Source: an uncultured Bacilli bacterium
GTDB lineage: Bacteria; Bacillota_I; Bacilli_A; RF39; UBA660
Reading direction: 5' to 3'
DNA: 64,000 nt
Assembly: GCA_949425635.1 (NCBI GenBank)
Contig: CASPWD010000002.1
Span: 248,001 to 312,000 of the forward strand
Shown: positions 53,100 to 61,373 of the stretch, piece by piece
How positions within the stretch are numbered: the first letter of the stretch is position 1
How the letters are laid out: each line of letters starts with the position of its first letter
Made by a program: the position numbers and the translations under genes
Notes under the pieces: model-generated
Seen by the model: the letters and a program-made list of their open reading frames with translations, nothing else
Told to the model about the DNA's origin: nothing
The model's database searches: none

Positions 53100-54046
53100 T
53101 ACTTCTTCCTCCTTAGTTGTTGCAATTCTATATAAACAAGCATCATTGGATATGATGAACGATAAAATCTATAATATTTCGTTTTAAATCCATTAATTTG
53201 ATGTTTGTATCTTTTAAAATTCTTTTTAAAGTATATTAAAAATCTCTTAACAAATTCTCTTTGTAATTTCTTATCATCGAAATTTTTAAATTCCCTGATT
53301 CTTCTAACATAAAAACCAGCACTTAATTCTACTAATTCACTTTCGTACTCAAAGAATGCATTATTACTTCTAAAAAATTCTAACATTTCCTCTAAGACAT
53401 CAATAATATTAAATAAATTTCTTTTATAACTATTTGTAATTGATCCTTCACTATCAGCTAAATAATAATAAAAGGGTTCTTGTAAAATACACATCTTATT
53501 AGCATAAAATTTATACCTAATTCCAAAAGCAAAATCCTCAGCATAAGAATATTTATCTGGCAAACGCAAATGATATTTTTCTATTATTTCCCTTTTAAAG
53601 AGCTTATCACAATTATAATTAGAAGTTTTAGTAAATGCTTTTGCATCAGTCTCAGTATTTTTATTTATTACTGGAACATTACCTTTCTTAGTTACGTTAA
53701 TTCTCGAACAAGCGACCAAGTCAACTTCATCACTCATTTTTGAAGACATTACCTCATACATTCGCTCATCAATATAATCGTCACTATCAACAAAGCCAAT
53801 ATACTTTCCCTTAGCTACATCAAGTCCTCTATTTCGTGAACCAGCTGGTCCTAAATTTTTCTCATTATTTAAAAGAACAATATTTTTATACTTTTTTAGT
53901 TTTTTTAAAGAATCATCTGTACTACAATCATTTATTACGATTACCTCTATATCCTTTAAAGTCTGCCCTAACACACTTTTTAAGCATTTATCAATTGTTT
54001 TTGAGGCATTATAAACTGGTATTATTATTGAAACAACTGGCTGCAT
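53099..54046 (-). CDS. GT2 family glycosyltransferase
   Basis: A 315-residue protein with IIIPVYNASKTIDKCLKSVL, VINDCSTDDS, PAGSRNRGLDVAKGKYIGFVDSDDYI, the nucleotide-sugar site with its DxD. No membrane helix. The C-terminus is basic (RYKHQINGFKTKYYRFYRSS), which may bind the membrane surface. It is second in the cluster and is translationally coupled to the fusion enzyme. Sugar and acceptor are unknown. Confidence 0.92.
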   Translation of the reverse strand: MQPVVSIIIPVYNASKTIDKCLKSVLGQTLKDIEVIVINDCSTDDSLKKLKKYKNIVLLNNEKNLGPAGSRNRGLDVAKGKYIGFVDSDDYIDERMYEVMSSKMSDEVDLVACSRINVTKKGNVPVINKNTETDAKAFTKTSNYNCDKLFKREIIEKYHLRLPDKYSYAEDFAFGIRYKFYANKMCILQEPFYYYLADSEGSITNSYKRNLFNIIDVLEEMLEFFRSNNAFFEYESELVELSAGFYVRRIREFKNFDDKKLQREFVKRFLIYFKKNFKRYKHQINGFKTKYYRFYRSSYPMMLVYIELQQLRRKK

Positions 54047-54129
54047 AAATTCACTCCTAGCCTTTGCAATTATATATAATTAATCATATCATGTTAAACA
54101 AGCATTCACAAGGAAAATACTCATAAAAT

Positions 54130-55215
54130 CTAAGCATTTATAACAAAAAGACTTTTTATTTTTTTTATTATTTCTTTTTTTCTCATATATTCTATAAAAT
54201 AGAACTCAGCAATTGAAAAAACAATCGTTAAAAGAACAGTAATTACTGACTGATTCTTTGGTATAAATTGACTAAAAGGCTTTATATAAGTAACAAAACT
54301 TATAACTACTGTATGATTTATAAATATTGGCATACTTAGCTTTTCCAAAAAGAAAAACAATTTCACTGATAACACATCATATTCATATGTTTTTTCACTA
54401 ACAAATATTGTTATAGCGATTGCAATAAACAAAAGCATAACATAATCATAATATTTTGGCGCATCAACAAAACTTATAATAAAAAGTACAACCATCATTA
54501 GGACTTCGCCTAATAAAGTAAGAACCCATTTTCCTAATTGTGTATATTCAACATTTTTAAATTTCTGGTTAATCATATATATTAAAAATCCAATATTCAG
54601 TTCAATAAAAGCTCTAAGAAGGCCTGTGCAAATAAAGTCATTCCAATGAGAGTAAGAATGATCTAATCCAAGCCAAAAATGATTCAAATATCCCAGTCCT
54701 AATACAACAATAATAGGAGAAAAATACAAAATAAAATTTTCTCTATATTTTCTAAGAATAGGATACAGAATAAAAATAGTAACAATCATCGCTGTTAAAT
54801 ACCATAATTGTGCCATAACTAAAACACTTCTAAACCCAACAGTTCTAAGCAACAACAAATTCCATATACTATTTACTATTTCATTTAATTTATAATGAGG
54901 AACTCTAAAACAAAGTATCAAAAGAATAGACAAAATAAAACCTATAAATACATATGGATAAAATCCTTTAATTTTTTTCAAAACAAACTCAATCGTTTCT
55001 TGAGCTATTTTTTTGTTCTTTTCTTTGTTCTTACTATTTAAAACTTTTTTTGCTAAATAAAAACCAGACACAATAAAGAAGAATTCAACACAAATGTACC
55101 CTCCAAAAAAGAAAGCATTTCTTTCCCCACCATAAAATGAGCTACAATGAAAAAAAACAATCACAATAGCAAATAAAAATTTCCATAAGGAAATAATCCC
55201 ATTTCGTTTCTTCAT
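54130..55215 (-). CDS. Acyltransferase family 3 membrane protein
   Basis: A 361-residue protein with about ten hydrophobic helices. The start SLWKFLFAIVIVFFHCSSFYGG carries the catalytic-type His and FFFGGYICVEFFFIVSGFYL the following family motif. It probably O-acetylates a surface polymer. It is the first gene of the cluster; 83 bases separate it from the GT2 gene. The start is the ATG at 55215 after GGGGGAAAAGGT. Confidence 0.88.
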   Translation of the reverse strand: MKKRNGIISLWKFLFAIVIVFFHCSSFYGGERNAFFFGGYICVEFFFIVSGFYLAKKVLNSKNKEKNKKIAQETIEFVLKKIKGFYPYVFIGFILSILLILCFRVPHYKLNEIVNSIWNLLLLRTVGFRSVLVMAQLWYLTAMIVTIFILYPILRKYRENFILYFSPIIVVLGLGYLNHFWLGLDHSYSHWNDFICTGLLRAFIELNIGFLIYMINQKFKNVEYTQLGKWVLTLLGEVLMMVVLFIISFVDAPKYYDYVMLLFIAIAITIFVSEKTYEYDVLSVKLFFFLEKLSMPIFINHTVVISFVTYIKPFSQFIPKNQSVITVLLTIVFSIAEFYFIEYMRKKEIIKKIKSLFVINA

Positions 55216-55295
55216 ACCTTTTCCCCCTAGTATGCGTATCTATCTTATATACCAATTATAACAACCACATTTTTAAAATTCAAGGAAAAAGCCAG

Positions 55296-55320
55296 AAAAA
55301 AAGACGACTTTCGTCATCTT
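55296..55320 (-). terminator. Rho-independent terminator of rpsU-yqeY
   Basis: The minus strand has AAGATGAC, GAAA loop, GTCGTCTTTTTTT after the yqeY stop. Confidence 0.85.
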
Positions 55321-55322
55321 AT

Positions 55323-55766
55323 TTAATTTAATCTTTCTTTTACTAAAGAACTAACCGCAGACATATCAGCACGACCAGCTGCACGAGCTGTTACTTCTTT
55401 CATAACTTTACCCATATCCTTAATACTTTCAGGTTTTAACTCATCAAACACTGTATCGATTAATTTATTAAGTTCTTCTTCACTTAACTCTTCAGGTAAA
55501 TATTTAGATAAGACTGCTATTTCATTATTTAAATTTTCAACTTCTTCAAGTTTATTAAATTTTTCGTATTCTGCTATGCTATCTTTTCTTTGTTTAACTT
55601 GTCTTTTTATAACTACTACAGCCTCTTCGTCAGACAAATCATGATTTTTACTAATCTTTTCCATTTGAAGAGCACTTTTCAACAACCTAAGAACGGATAA
55701 AGAAAACTTATCTTGTTCTTTCATTGCTATAGTCATATCTTTTGTTATAGTTTCAACTAGACTCAT
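55323..55766 (-). CDS. yqeY: GatB/YqeY domain protein
   Basis: A 147-residue protein with the YqeY layout: an N-terminal helical domain (MTIAMKEQDKFSLSVLRLLKSAL), then IAEYEKFNK, EIAVLSKYLPEEL and a C-terminal GatB-tail-like domain (MGKVMKEVTARAAGRADMSAVS). The molecular role is unclear; similarity to the GatB tRNA-binding tail suggests RNA interaction. It is 11 bases after rpsU, a conserved operon. Confidence 0.95.
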   Translation of the reverse strand: MSLVETITKDMTIAMKEQDKFSLSVLRLLKSALQMEKISKNHDLSDEEAVVVIKRQVKQRKDSIAEYEKFNKLEEVENLNNEIAVLSKYLPEELSEEELNKLIDTVFDELKPESIKDMGKVMKEVTARAAGRADMSAVSSLVKERLN

Positions 55767-55777
55767 AGCATCACTTC

Positions 55778-55966
55778 CTATCTATCATTTCTCTTACGTT
55801 TACGAGAGTTTCTAATCATTTCTTCTTTAGCTTTACGTCTCTTAACGCCTGGTTTATCATAGCATCTCTTTTCTTTAAGTTTAGAAGGGACACCGCTTTT
55901 TGCAACTTTAACTTTTAATTTCTTTAATGCTACATCAAGGTTACCGTTAACTACAACTTTAGTCAT
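55778..55966 (-). CDS. rpsU: Ribosomal protein S21
   Basis: A 62-residue very basic protein with VVVNGNLDVALKKLKVKVAKSG and KEKRCYDKPGVKRRKAKEEM, the S21 signature. The start follows GGGAGGGAGATT. It is the first gene of rpsU-yqeY. The 162 bases upstream, to the bacteriocin peptide gene, hold the terminator at 56101 and probably the rpsU promoter. Confidence 0.97.
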   Translation of the reverse strand: MTKVVVNGNLDVALKKLKVKVAKSGVPSKLKEKRCYDKPGVKRRKAKEEMIRNSRKRKRNDR

Positions 55967-56100
55967 ATAATCTCCCTCCCTTCATTAACTATAATAGATT
56001 ATAACACTTCATGTTTTTTTTTACAAGAAAAAACCAGCTATTACTAAAGAAAAAGCCTGTATATATAACAAAAAAAGTAGAATATTTATAACTAAGCTCA

Positions 56101-56128
56101 AAAAAAGAGGAAAAATTCCTCTTTTTTA
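56101..56128 (-). terminator. Rho-independent terminator of the bacteriocin operon
   Basis: The minus strand has AAAAAAGAGGA, short T loop, TCCTCTTTTTT directly after the stop of the second peptide. Confidence 0.85.
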
Positions 56129-56284
56129 CTAGCATCTCTTTCCAGATACCAACATTTTAATAGAAGTACCTAATGCACGTCCTAAATCATATAAAGCGCC
56201 CATACTTCTCGAAAGAGCATTAAGCATCGCTGCACTAACTTTAGTTGCTCCACCAACTGTATTAATTAATTCTTCTCTATTCAT
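56129..56284 (-). CDS. Double-glycine bacteriocin-like peptide 2
   Basis: A 51-residue ORF too short for default gene calls. The start is the ATG at 56284, behind AGAGGAG. The leader MNREELINTVGG fits a short double-glycine leader. The predicted core after GG is 39 residues, cationic and amphipathic (ATKVSAAMLNALSRSMGALY, then DLGRALGTSIKMLV), and ends SGKRC with one Cys at the very C-terminus. It is 21 bases after peptide 1 and is last in the operon with the C39 exporter that would cut after GG. It is probably one half of a two-peptide class IIb bacteriocin. Confidence 0.75.
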   Translation of the reverse strand: MNREELINTVGGATKVSAAMLNALSRSMGALYDLGRALGTSIKMLVSGKRC

Positions 56285-56305
56285 TTATATTTACTCCTCT
56301 TTCTT

Positions 56306-56455
56306 CTACTTTGTACATGCCAAAGGTCTTAAAAAGCCATTAACAACACCAATAGCAAATGACACTACTCCACCTACTATAAGGCCTATACCTGCTGCAC
56401 TAATTTTTAAGCCTCCTCCTTCAATTTCTCTCAATTCATCATTTGATAAACTCAC
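56306..56455 (-). CDS. Double-glycine bacteriocin-like peptide 1
   Basis: A 49-residue ORF. The start is the GTG at 56455, behind GAAGGAG, three bases after the stop of the accessory gene. The leader MSLSNDELREIEGG is a textbook double-glycine leader (LS-x2-EL-x2-I-x-GG). The core is 35 residues, Gly-rich and very hydrophobic, with GxxxG-type spacing (GIGLIVGGVVSFAIGVVNG), and it ends RPLACTK with one Cys. This is typical of class IIb bacteriocins that insert in the target membrane as a helix pair. Confidence 0.82.
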   Translation of the reverse strand: MSLSNDELREIEGGGLKISAAGIGLIVGGVVSFAIGVVNGFLRPLACTK

Positions 56456-56458
56456 TAA

Positions 56459-56881
56459 TCATTCTCCTTCTACAATTACATTTTTTAACTTTTCTATTAT
56501 TCTTTGCTTATTGTAAAGTAAACGAAAATTAATAATCTTTTCACTTTCACCACTTATTGAAGTAACTAATTCTATATCCTGAAAAGGCACACCATTATTC
56601 AAATAAGGCTCACTATAAATAATTTCTTTTATTTCATAAATTTCATCCATATAAATTAATCTCAAATCATCATATTCTAAAACATTAACATTACTATACG
56701 GAAAAGAAAAATGAATTGTACACATTTCTTCACATTCTGATATTCCAGTAACATTTAACAAATCATATGTTTTTATAAAGTAAGAAAGTGAGGTTAGGGT
56801 TAAAAAGAAAATGAAAATAATTAGGTATATTATAAGATGACTCTTAACTTTTTTATTTAACAATACTACTTTATTAGACAT
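56459..56881 (-). CDS. Small membrane-anchored accessory protein of the bacteriocin exporter
   Basis: A 140-residue protein with one membrane helix at about 15-35 and an extracytoplasmic beta-rich domain (NVLEYDDLRLIYMDEIYEIK, YLNNGVPFQDIELVTSI). The layout recalls a minimal membrane-fusion (HlyD-like) adaptor: anchor plus terminal beta domain without the coiled-coil hairpin. It overlaps the exporter gene by eight bases and is followed by peptide 1 after three bases. It could also be the immunity protein, since no other immunity candidate is visible. Confidence 0.5.
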   Translation of the reverse strand: MSNKVVLLNKKVKSHLIIYLIIFIFFLTLTSLSYFIKTYDLLNVTGISECEEMCTIHFSFPYSNVNVLEYDDLRLIYMDEIYEIKEIIYSEPYLNNGVPFQDIELVTSISGESEKIINFRLLYNKQRIIEKLKNVIVEGE

Positions 56882-58922
56882 TACTTACTCCCATTTCTAT
56901 AATATTTTTAAAACATTTTGTATCAGTATGCGATATATAAATTATAGTTAGATTTGGAAAATTTACATCAATTGCTTCTAATATCTCTGTTTCCGTTTTT
57001 CTATCAATTTCACTCAATGATTCATCTAAAATTAAAATCTCTGGTTTTAAAATTAACGATCTTGCCAAAATTATTCGTTGCCTCTCTCCTCCACTTAAAT
57101 TAAATCCTTCATCGTATAAAAAAGACTCCAATCTCATAGCTTTCTTATCAATAATTTCATCTACTTTTGTTATTTTTAAAATTTCATTCAATTCTTTCTT
57201 AGAAATCTTCTTTTGTAAAGTAATATTATTGAGTATCGTATCATTAAATATTTTTTCTCTTTGTGAGACATATAAAATATTTTTTCTTAATGTATTTAAA
57301 GAATAATCTTTAACATTCACTCCTCCAATAGTTATACTTCCTTTGTAATCATCAATATTCCTATTAATCATCTTACATAACGTACTTTTCCCACTTCCAG
57401 TATGTCCAATAATAACACAATGAGTTTTCTTAGGGATGAACAAATTAAAATTACCAACTACTTCATCAATATCATTATAAGAATACTTAACATTCTTAAA
57501 CTCAATATCTCCATTATAAAATTGTTCAAACTTACCTAAATTCTCCGTTTCTATATTCAAGAACTCACTTATCTTGTTTATAGATAATTTTATTAAAGAA
57601 AACTTTGGCAAAATATCTACACAATCTTCTATAGGATCAATAAAGTATGTAAGCAAAGTATTAAAAGTGATAAGAGATAACAAAGTTAATTTACTCTCCA
57701 TTATTAAATAAACACCATAACTACTTATTATAAAAAGTCCAATGTCATTGATAATTGACTTTATAGTTACAAAGTTATTAAAAAATAACGAATAATTAAA
57801 AGTATTCTCTTGATACTTAGTATAACTATTTTCTAAGGAACAAATCACTTGATTAGTAACACCAAGATTCTTAATTGATTCAACAGCTCCAATCTTCTCA
57901 CTTAATAAAGAATTGAAATCAGTTTCTAAATCAATATTATCATTCAACTTTCTTAAAACAATTGGATTAATAAAAAATCCAACAAACATATAAAGCAATA
58001 CCATTATGCAAAGAATAAAAAATAATTCATTACTTATATTGTTTAAGAAAAATACAGAACAAACAACCAAAAACAAATCTAAAATAATTGAAACAAATAA
58101 TTCACTAAATAAAGCTTTTATATTATCTAATTCTTTTATTCTAGTTAGGATTTCTCCTGTTGTTCTCGAACAAATAATATTTAGAGGAAGTTTAAAAATA
58201 TGATTTATAAATTCTGGTATAATTAATAAATCGATATTTTTATTAAGATATATAGTAAGTTCGTTTTTTATATAATTAAAATATATTTTCAATATATGAA
58301 ATATTAAAAACAAAATAATTATAAAAATAGTAGTATTTCTAAAATCATTATCTATACTAGATATTACTATCTTAAAATAATAACTTATAAAAATTGACAC
58401 AAGAGTTATTATAATGTTGTTACATACTATTTTAAGTAACAATTCCTTTTGATTACTTAAAACACTTATAAACAACTTTTTTACATCGTGATTAAGCTTC
58501 ATTAAAGGAATCTTTTTATACGGATTAAAGATTAGTATTACGTTTGTCCAATTCCCCCGAAAAGACTCTTTTGTTAATCTTACGTATCCTTTAGCAGGAT
58601 CCATTATATGTAGATGTTTACTGGTTACTTTATATATTACGACGAAATGGTTTATCCCCTTATCTGTAACAACATGAGCAATAGCTGGTAATATTAATTC
58701 TTCACTATCTAAAGATATATTTTTTCTACCAATAGCATTAAATCCATATTTCTTAGCTGTTAGAATTAAATTGTAAGCCGTTGTCCCATTATTATTAGTT
58801 TTAGTATCTAATCTTAAAGTCTCTAAAGGGATAAAACCACCATAAAACTTAATAATAGATTGTAAACAACAAATTCCACAATCTCTTATGTCCTGCTGCC
58901 TTACTATAAATTTCTTATTCAT
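56874..58922 (-). CDS. Bacteriocin ABC exporter with N-terminal C39 peptidase
   Basis: A 682-residue protein. Residues 1-135 are a C39 peptidase: RQQDIRDCGICCLQSI with catalytic Cys15, then GINHFVVIYK (His) and HIMDPAKGY (Asp). Five to six hydrophobic helices follow at about 150-440, and the ATPase domain has Walker A GHTGSGKST, signature LSGGERQRIILARSL and Walker B ILILDESLSEID. Such PCAT exporters cleave double-glycine leaders during export. It heads the operon with the accessory protein and two peptides. The start follows AGAGGGAG with a TATAA-type box upstream. Confidence 0.95.
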   Translation of the reverse strand: MNKKFIVRQQDIRDCGICCLQSIIKFYGGFIPLETLRLDTKTNNNGTTAYNLILTAKKYGFNAIGRKNISLDSEELILPAIAHVVTDKGINHFVVIYKVTSKHLHIMDPAKGYVRLTKESFRGNWTNVILIFNPYKKIPLMKLNHDVKKLFISVLSNQKELLLKIVCNNIIITLVSIFISYYFKIVISSIDNDFRNTTIFIIILFLIFHILKIYFNYIKNELTIYLNKNIDLLIIPEFINHIFKLPLNIICSRTTGEILTRIKELDNIKALFSELFVSIILDLFLVVCSVFFLNNISNELFFILCIMVLLYMFVGFFINPIVLRKLNDNIDLETDFNSLLSEKIGAVESIKNLGVTNQVICSLENSYTKYQENTFNYSLFFNNFVTIKSIINDIGLFIISSYGVYLIMESKLTLLSLITFNTLLTYFIDPIEDCVDILPKFSLIKLSINKISEFLNIETENLGKFEQFYNGDIEFKNVKYSYNDIDEVVGNFNLFIPKKTHCVIIGHTGSGKSTLCKMINRNIDDYKGSITIGGVNVKDYSLNTLRKNILYVSQREKIFNDTILNNITLQKKISKKELNEILKITKVDEIIDKKAMRLESFLYDEGFNLSGGERQRIILARSLILKPEILILDESLSEIDRKTETEILEAIDVNFPNLTIIYISHTDTKCFKNIIEMGVSNV

Positions 58923-58998
58923 AATTACTCCCTCTACTTATAATTATTATCCATCGACCTCCAATTTCCTTTAAATTTCTCAAAAAAATTTTTTGCAT

Positions 58999-59025
58999 AA
59001 AAAAAACGAGTCAAAATCTCGTTTT
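58999..59025 (-). terminator. Rho-independent terminator
   Basis: The minus strand has AAAACGAG, ATTTTGA loop, CTCGTTTTTTTT, after the pilin-like gene. Confidence 0.85.
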
Positions 59026-59042
59026 CACACTATAACATTCTT

Positions 59043-59498
59043 CTAATCTCCAGTATAAACCTCAGGATCTTTATCTGGTATAGTACACTTATCTGGTTCG
59101 AACATACAATTAGTACAAACAGTAAAACCAGAAGGATCATAATCAGTAACTAAAGTATCAAATACAAAATCCAATAAAGTTGGTAAGAAAAATATAATAA
59201 GTCCTGCTATAAGTTGTTTAACTACTTGCATTAAGCTCCCTTTAAAGTCTTCAGTTTTACCACTTAATATAGTTTTTGAAAAAGCTATCATTGCTGTAAT
59301 AATTAAAATTAAAGGAACAACAATCTTCACCAAATTTATTAGAATACCAATTATCATAAAAGTTCTTCTAACTCCACCATAATCGCAAAATTTTATTTTT
59401 GAAGAAGTCGCCGCATAAACAACACTTCCGCTTAATAAAACAAACAAAAACAATAAAGCAAATATTAACAATTTCCAATTTCTCTTTTTCGTCTTCAT
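59043..59498 (-). CDS. VirB2/TrbC-like pilin-type membrane protein
   Basis: A 151-residue protein with an N-terminal signal peptide (ends near VVYAATSS), two further hydrophobic helices (about 50-75 and 90-118) joined by a short basic loop, and an outer Cys-rich tail (CTNCMFEPDKC). The segment LMQVVKQLIAGLIIFFLPTLL and the overall layout resemble VirB2/TrbC conjugative pilin-like proteins. No other type IV secretion gene is nearby. The start is the ATG at 59498 after TAGGTGAT. Family call is tentative. Confidence 0.55.
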   Translation of the reverse strand: MKTKKRNWKLLIFALLFLFVLLSGSVVYAATSSKIKFCDYGGVRRTFMIIGILINLVKIVVPLILIITAMIAFSKTILSGKTEDFKGSLMQVVKQLIAGLIIFFLPTLLDFVFDTLVTDYDPSGFTVCTNCMFEPDKCTIPDKDPEVYTGD

Positions 59499-59603
59499 CA
59501 AAATCACCTATTATTATAATAATATAAAATATAAAAATAGTAAATTAATAAGTATAATTTTCTTGATAAATTAATATTATTTATTAGTAATGGAGGAATA
59601 AAT

Positions 59604-60092
59604 ATGATAAATAAACAAAGCATTTGGTTTACATTTCTGTTTAGTGTTATTTTAGTATTAAGTATTTTTTATATCACAATGAATGAACAAGAATTGAGTG
59701 ACTACATTGATTTACCAGACACTACAGATACAACTCTCGTTGTAAATGAAAGTACTGAACTAGTATCACTTCGTATCCAAAGTGACGAAGAGCTATTAGA
59801 AACAATTAATCAATTACAAGAAGTTTTATTAAGTGAAACAAGTGATGTAAATAGTAAAAATGATGCTTACAATGACTTATTAATGATTTCTAATAACAAA
59901 AGCGATGAAGAAGAAATAGAAAAAATAATTAAAGATGAATTTACTTACGAGTCCTTTGTTAAAATAAATGGCAATAATGTAACAGTTGTAATAGAAAGTG
60001 AAAAACATGACTATGGAATAGCGAATAAAATAATGCGTCGTATTTCAGAAAAATTAAATGACAATAAATATATAACAGTCAAGTTTAGTTAA
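59604..60092 (+). CDS. SpoIIIAH-like sporulation protein
   Basis: A 162-residue protein starting MINKQSIWFTFLFSVILVLSIFYI, very like the KKQTVWL-type N-terminal anchor of SpoIIIAH. An acidic linker follows, then a C-terminal YscJ/FliF-like domain (DEFTYESFVKINGNNVTVVI, ISEKLND). SpoIIIAH pairs with SpoIIQ across the intermembrane space of the engulfed forespore. Other spoIIIA genes are not in the window, which is unusual since spoIIIAH normally ends that operon. The start follows GGAGGAAT. Confidence 0.72.
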   Translation: MINKQSIWFTFLFSVILVLSIFYITMNEQELSDYIDLPDTTDTTLVVNESTELVSLRIQSDEELLETINQLQEVLLSETSDVNSKNDAYNDLLMISNNKSDEEEIEKIIKDEFTYESFVKINGNNVTVVIESEKHDYGIANKIMRRISEKLNDNKYITVKFS

Positions 60093-60140
60093 CACTACAC
60101 TCTTTTTCTTCATAAAATATAATAGTAAGAAGGAGTATAT

Positions 60141-60344
60141 ATGAAGAAAATATTAACCAGAAGAGAAAAAGAAGTATTTGACTTACTTGTTTTAAATTAT
60201 ACTACACCTGAAATCGCAGCAGAGTTAAATATCAGTGCTAAAACCGTTAGAAATCACATATCAAATGTAATTCAAAAAATCAACGTAAAAAATAGAGCAG
60301 CAGCGATTGTAGAACTAATAAGATTAAATGAAATATACTTATAA
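60141..60344 (+). CDS. GerE-like LuxR-type transcription regulator
   Basis: A 67-residue protein consisting of one LuxR-type HTH domain: LTRREKEVFDLLVLNYTTPE, IAAELNISAKTVRNHISN, VIQKINVKNRAAAIVEL. Single-domain members of this size in spore formers are GerE, the last mother-cell regulator. It lies directly between spoIIIAH-like and gerM genes. The start follows GAAGGAG. No receiver domain is present. Confidence 0.8.
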   Translation: MKKILTRREKEVFDLLVLNYTTPEIAAELNISAKTVRNHISNVIQKINVKNRAAAIVELIRLNEIYL

Positions 60345-60367
60345 ACCCTTTTATAGGGTTTTTTTAA
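60343..60367 (+). terminator. Rho-independent terminator
   Basis: AAACCC, TTTTAT loop, GGGTTTTTTT right after the GerE-like gene. Confidence 0.85.
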
Positions 60368-60411
60368 TTCTTAAAAATATTTTTTGAAATATAATTTTAA
60401 TAGGTGATTTC

Positions 60412-61335
60412 ATGTTAAAAAGATTTACTTTCAAAAAAATTGCTATTACTACCCTTCTACTTTTGCTTGCTGTTATTTTATATAACTATCCAGAAGAAAT
60501 AAATACTGTTCAAGAAAATACGAATAACAATACAATAGATATTTATTTGGTCGATGACAACAATTACGTCGCCATGACTAAAATAAATAATGACTCTAAT
60601 AACACAAACGAAACAATTGAAAGTATTATAAATGCTCTTATTATAGGGAATGATACAAAATCTTTACCTAAAGGATTTAATGCTATTATTCCAGAAAACA
60701 CTAAATTAATTGATTTCGAATTAAAAGATAACTTACTAAAAATAAATTTTACAAAAGATATCCTAAATATATCAGAAGAAAATGAAAATAAAATGATTGA
60801 AGCCATTATATATTCTCTTACTAGTATCAAAGAAGTTAAAAATATTATGATATTCGTCGAAGGGGAACATTTAACAAGACTTCCCCACTCAAACAAGCCA
60901 TTAGATTTATATTTAAGTAGAAATTACGGAATTAATAAAGTTGTCGATATAAATAGCTTCCATGATACAAGTATGGTTACAATATATTATTTAAGTAAGA
61001 ATGAATCTTATTATTATATTCCTGTCTCATACATAACAAATGATACTAACGATAAAGTAGAAATAATCATAAACAATTTAAAATCAAACAAACTAAATAA
61101 TAGTAATCTATTAAGTCATTTAAACTATCAAGTTGAATTAATGAACTATGAAGCTACAGAACAAGAAATAAGTCTAGATTTCAACGACATTTTACTTAAT
61201 AGTATCTATGAAGGTAAACTCAAAGAAGAAGTAAAATATGCTGTTTTCTACTCAATTTATGATACTCTAGGTATAGAAAATGTTATTTTTATGGTGAATT
61301 CTAATAAAATTGATGAATTTAGACTTGAAAATTAA
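60412..61335 (+). CDS. gerM: GerMN-domain protein (GerM-like)
   Basis: A 307-residue protein with an N-terminal membrane helix (about residues 10-26) and two GerMN domains. The first (about 44-165) has TIESIINALIIG, LKINFTKDIL and YSLTSIKEVKNIMIFVEGE. The second (about 185-300) has TIYYLSKN, VEIIINNLKS, SLDFNDILL and YSIYDTLGIENVIFMVN. GerM is a SpoIIIAH/SpoIIQ-interacting sporulation lipoprotein in B. subtilis. Here there is no lipobox Cys, so it is anchored by its helix. It is in a plus-strand block with spoIIIAH-like and gerE-like genes. Confidence 0.88.
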   Translation: MLKRFTFKKIAITTLLLLLAVILYNYPEEINTVQENTNNNTIDIYLVDDNNYVAMTKINNDSNNTNETIESIINALIIGNDTKSLPKGFNAIIPENTKLIDFELKDNLLKINFTKDILNISEENENKMIEAIIYSLTSIKEVKNIMIFVEGEHLTRLPHSNKPLDLYLSRNYGINKVVDINSFHDTSMVTIYYLSKNESYYYIPVSYITNDTNDKVEIIINNLKSNKLNNSNLLSHLNYQVELMNYEATEQEISLDFNDILLNSIYEGKLKEEVKYAVFYSIYDTLGIENVIFMVNSNKIDEFRLEN

Positions 61336-61373
61336 AAATAAATATTATATAATAAATATGTTCCATGAGTTAT

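Noticed and set aside
56129-58922. Class II lanthipeptide cluster
   Set aside because: The exporter would fit, but there is no LanM-type synthetase, and each core has only one Cys, too few for lanthionine rings.
59043-59498. Integrated conjugative element
   Set aside because: No relaxase, VirB4, coupling protein, integrase or direct repeats were seen around the pilin-like gene.
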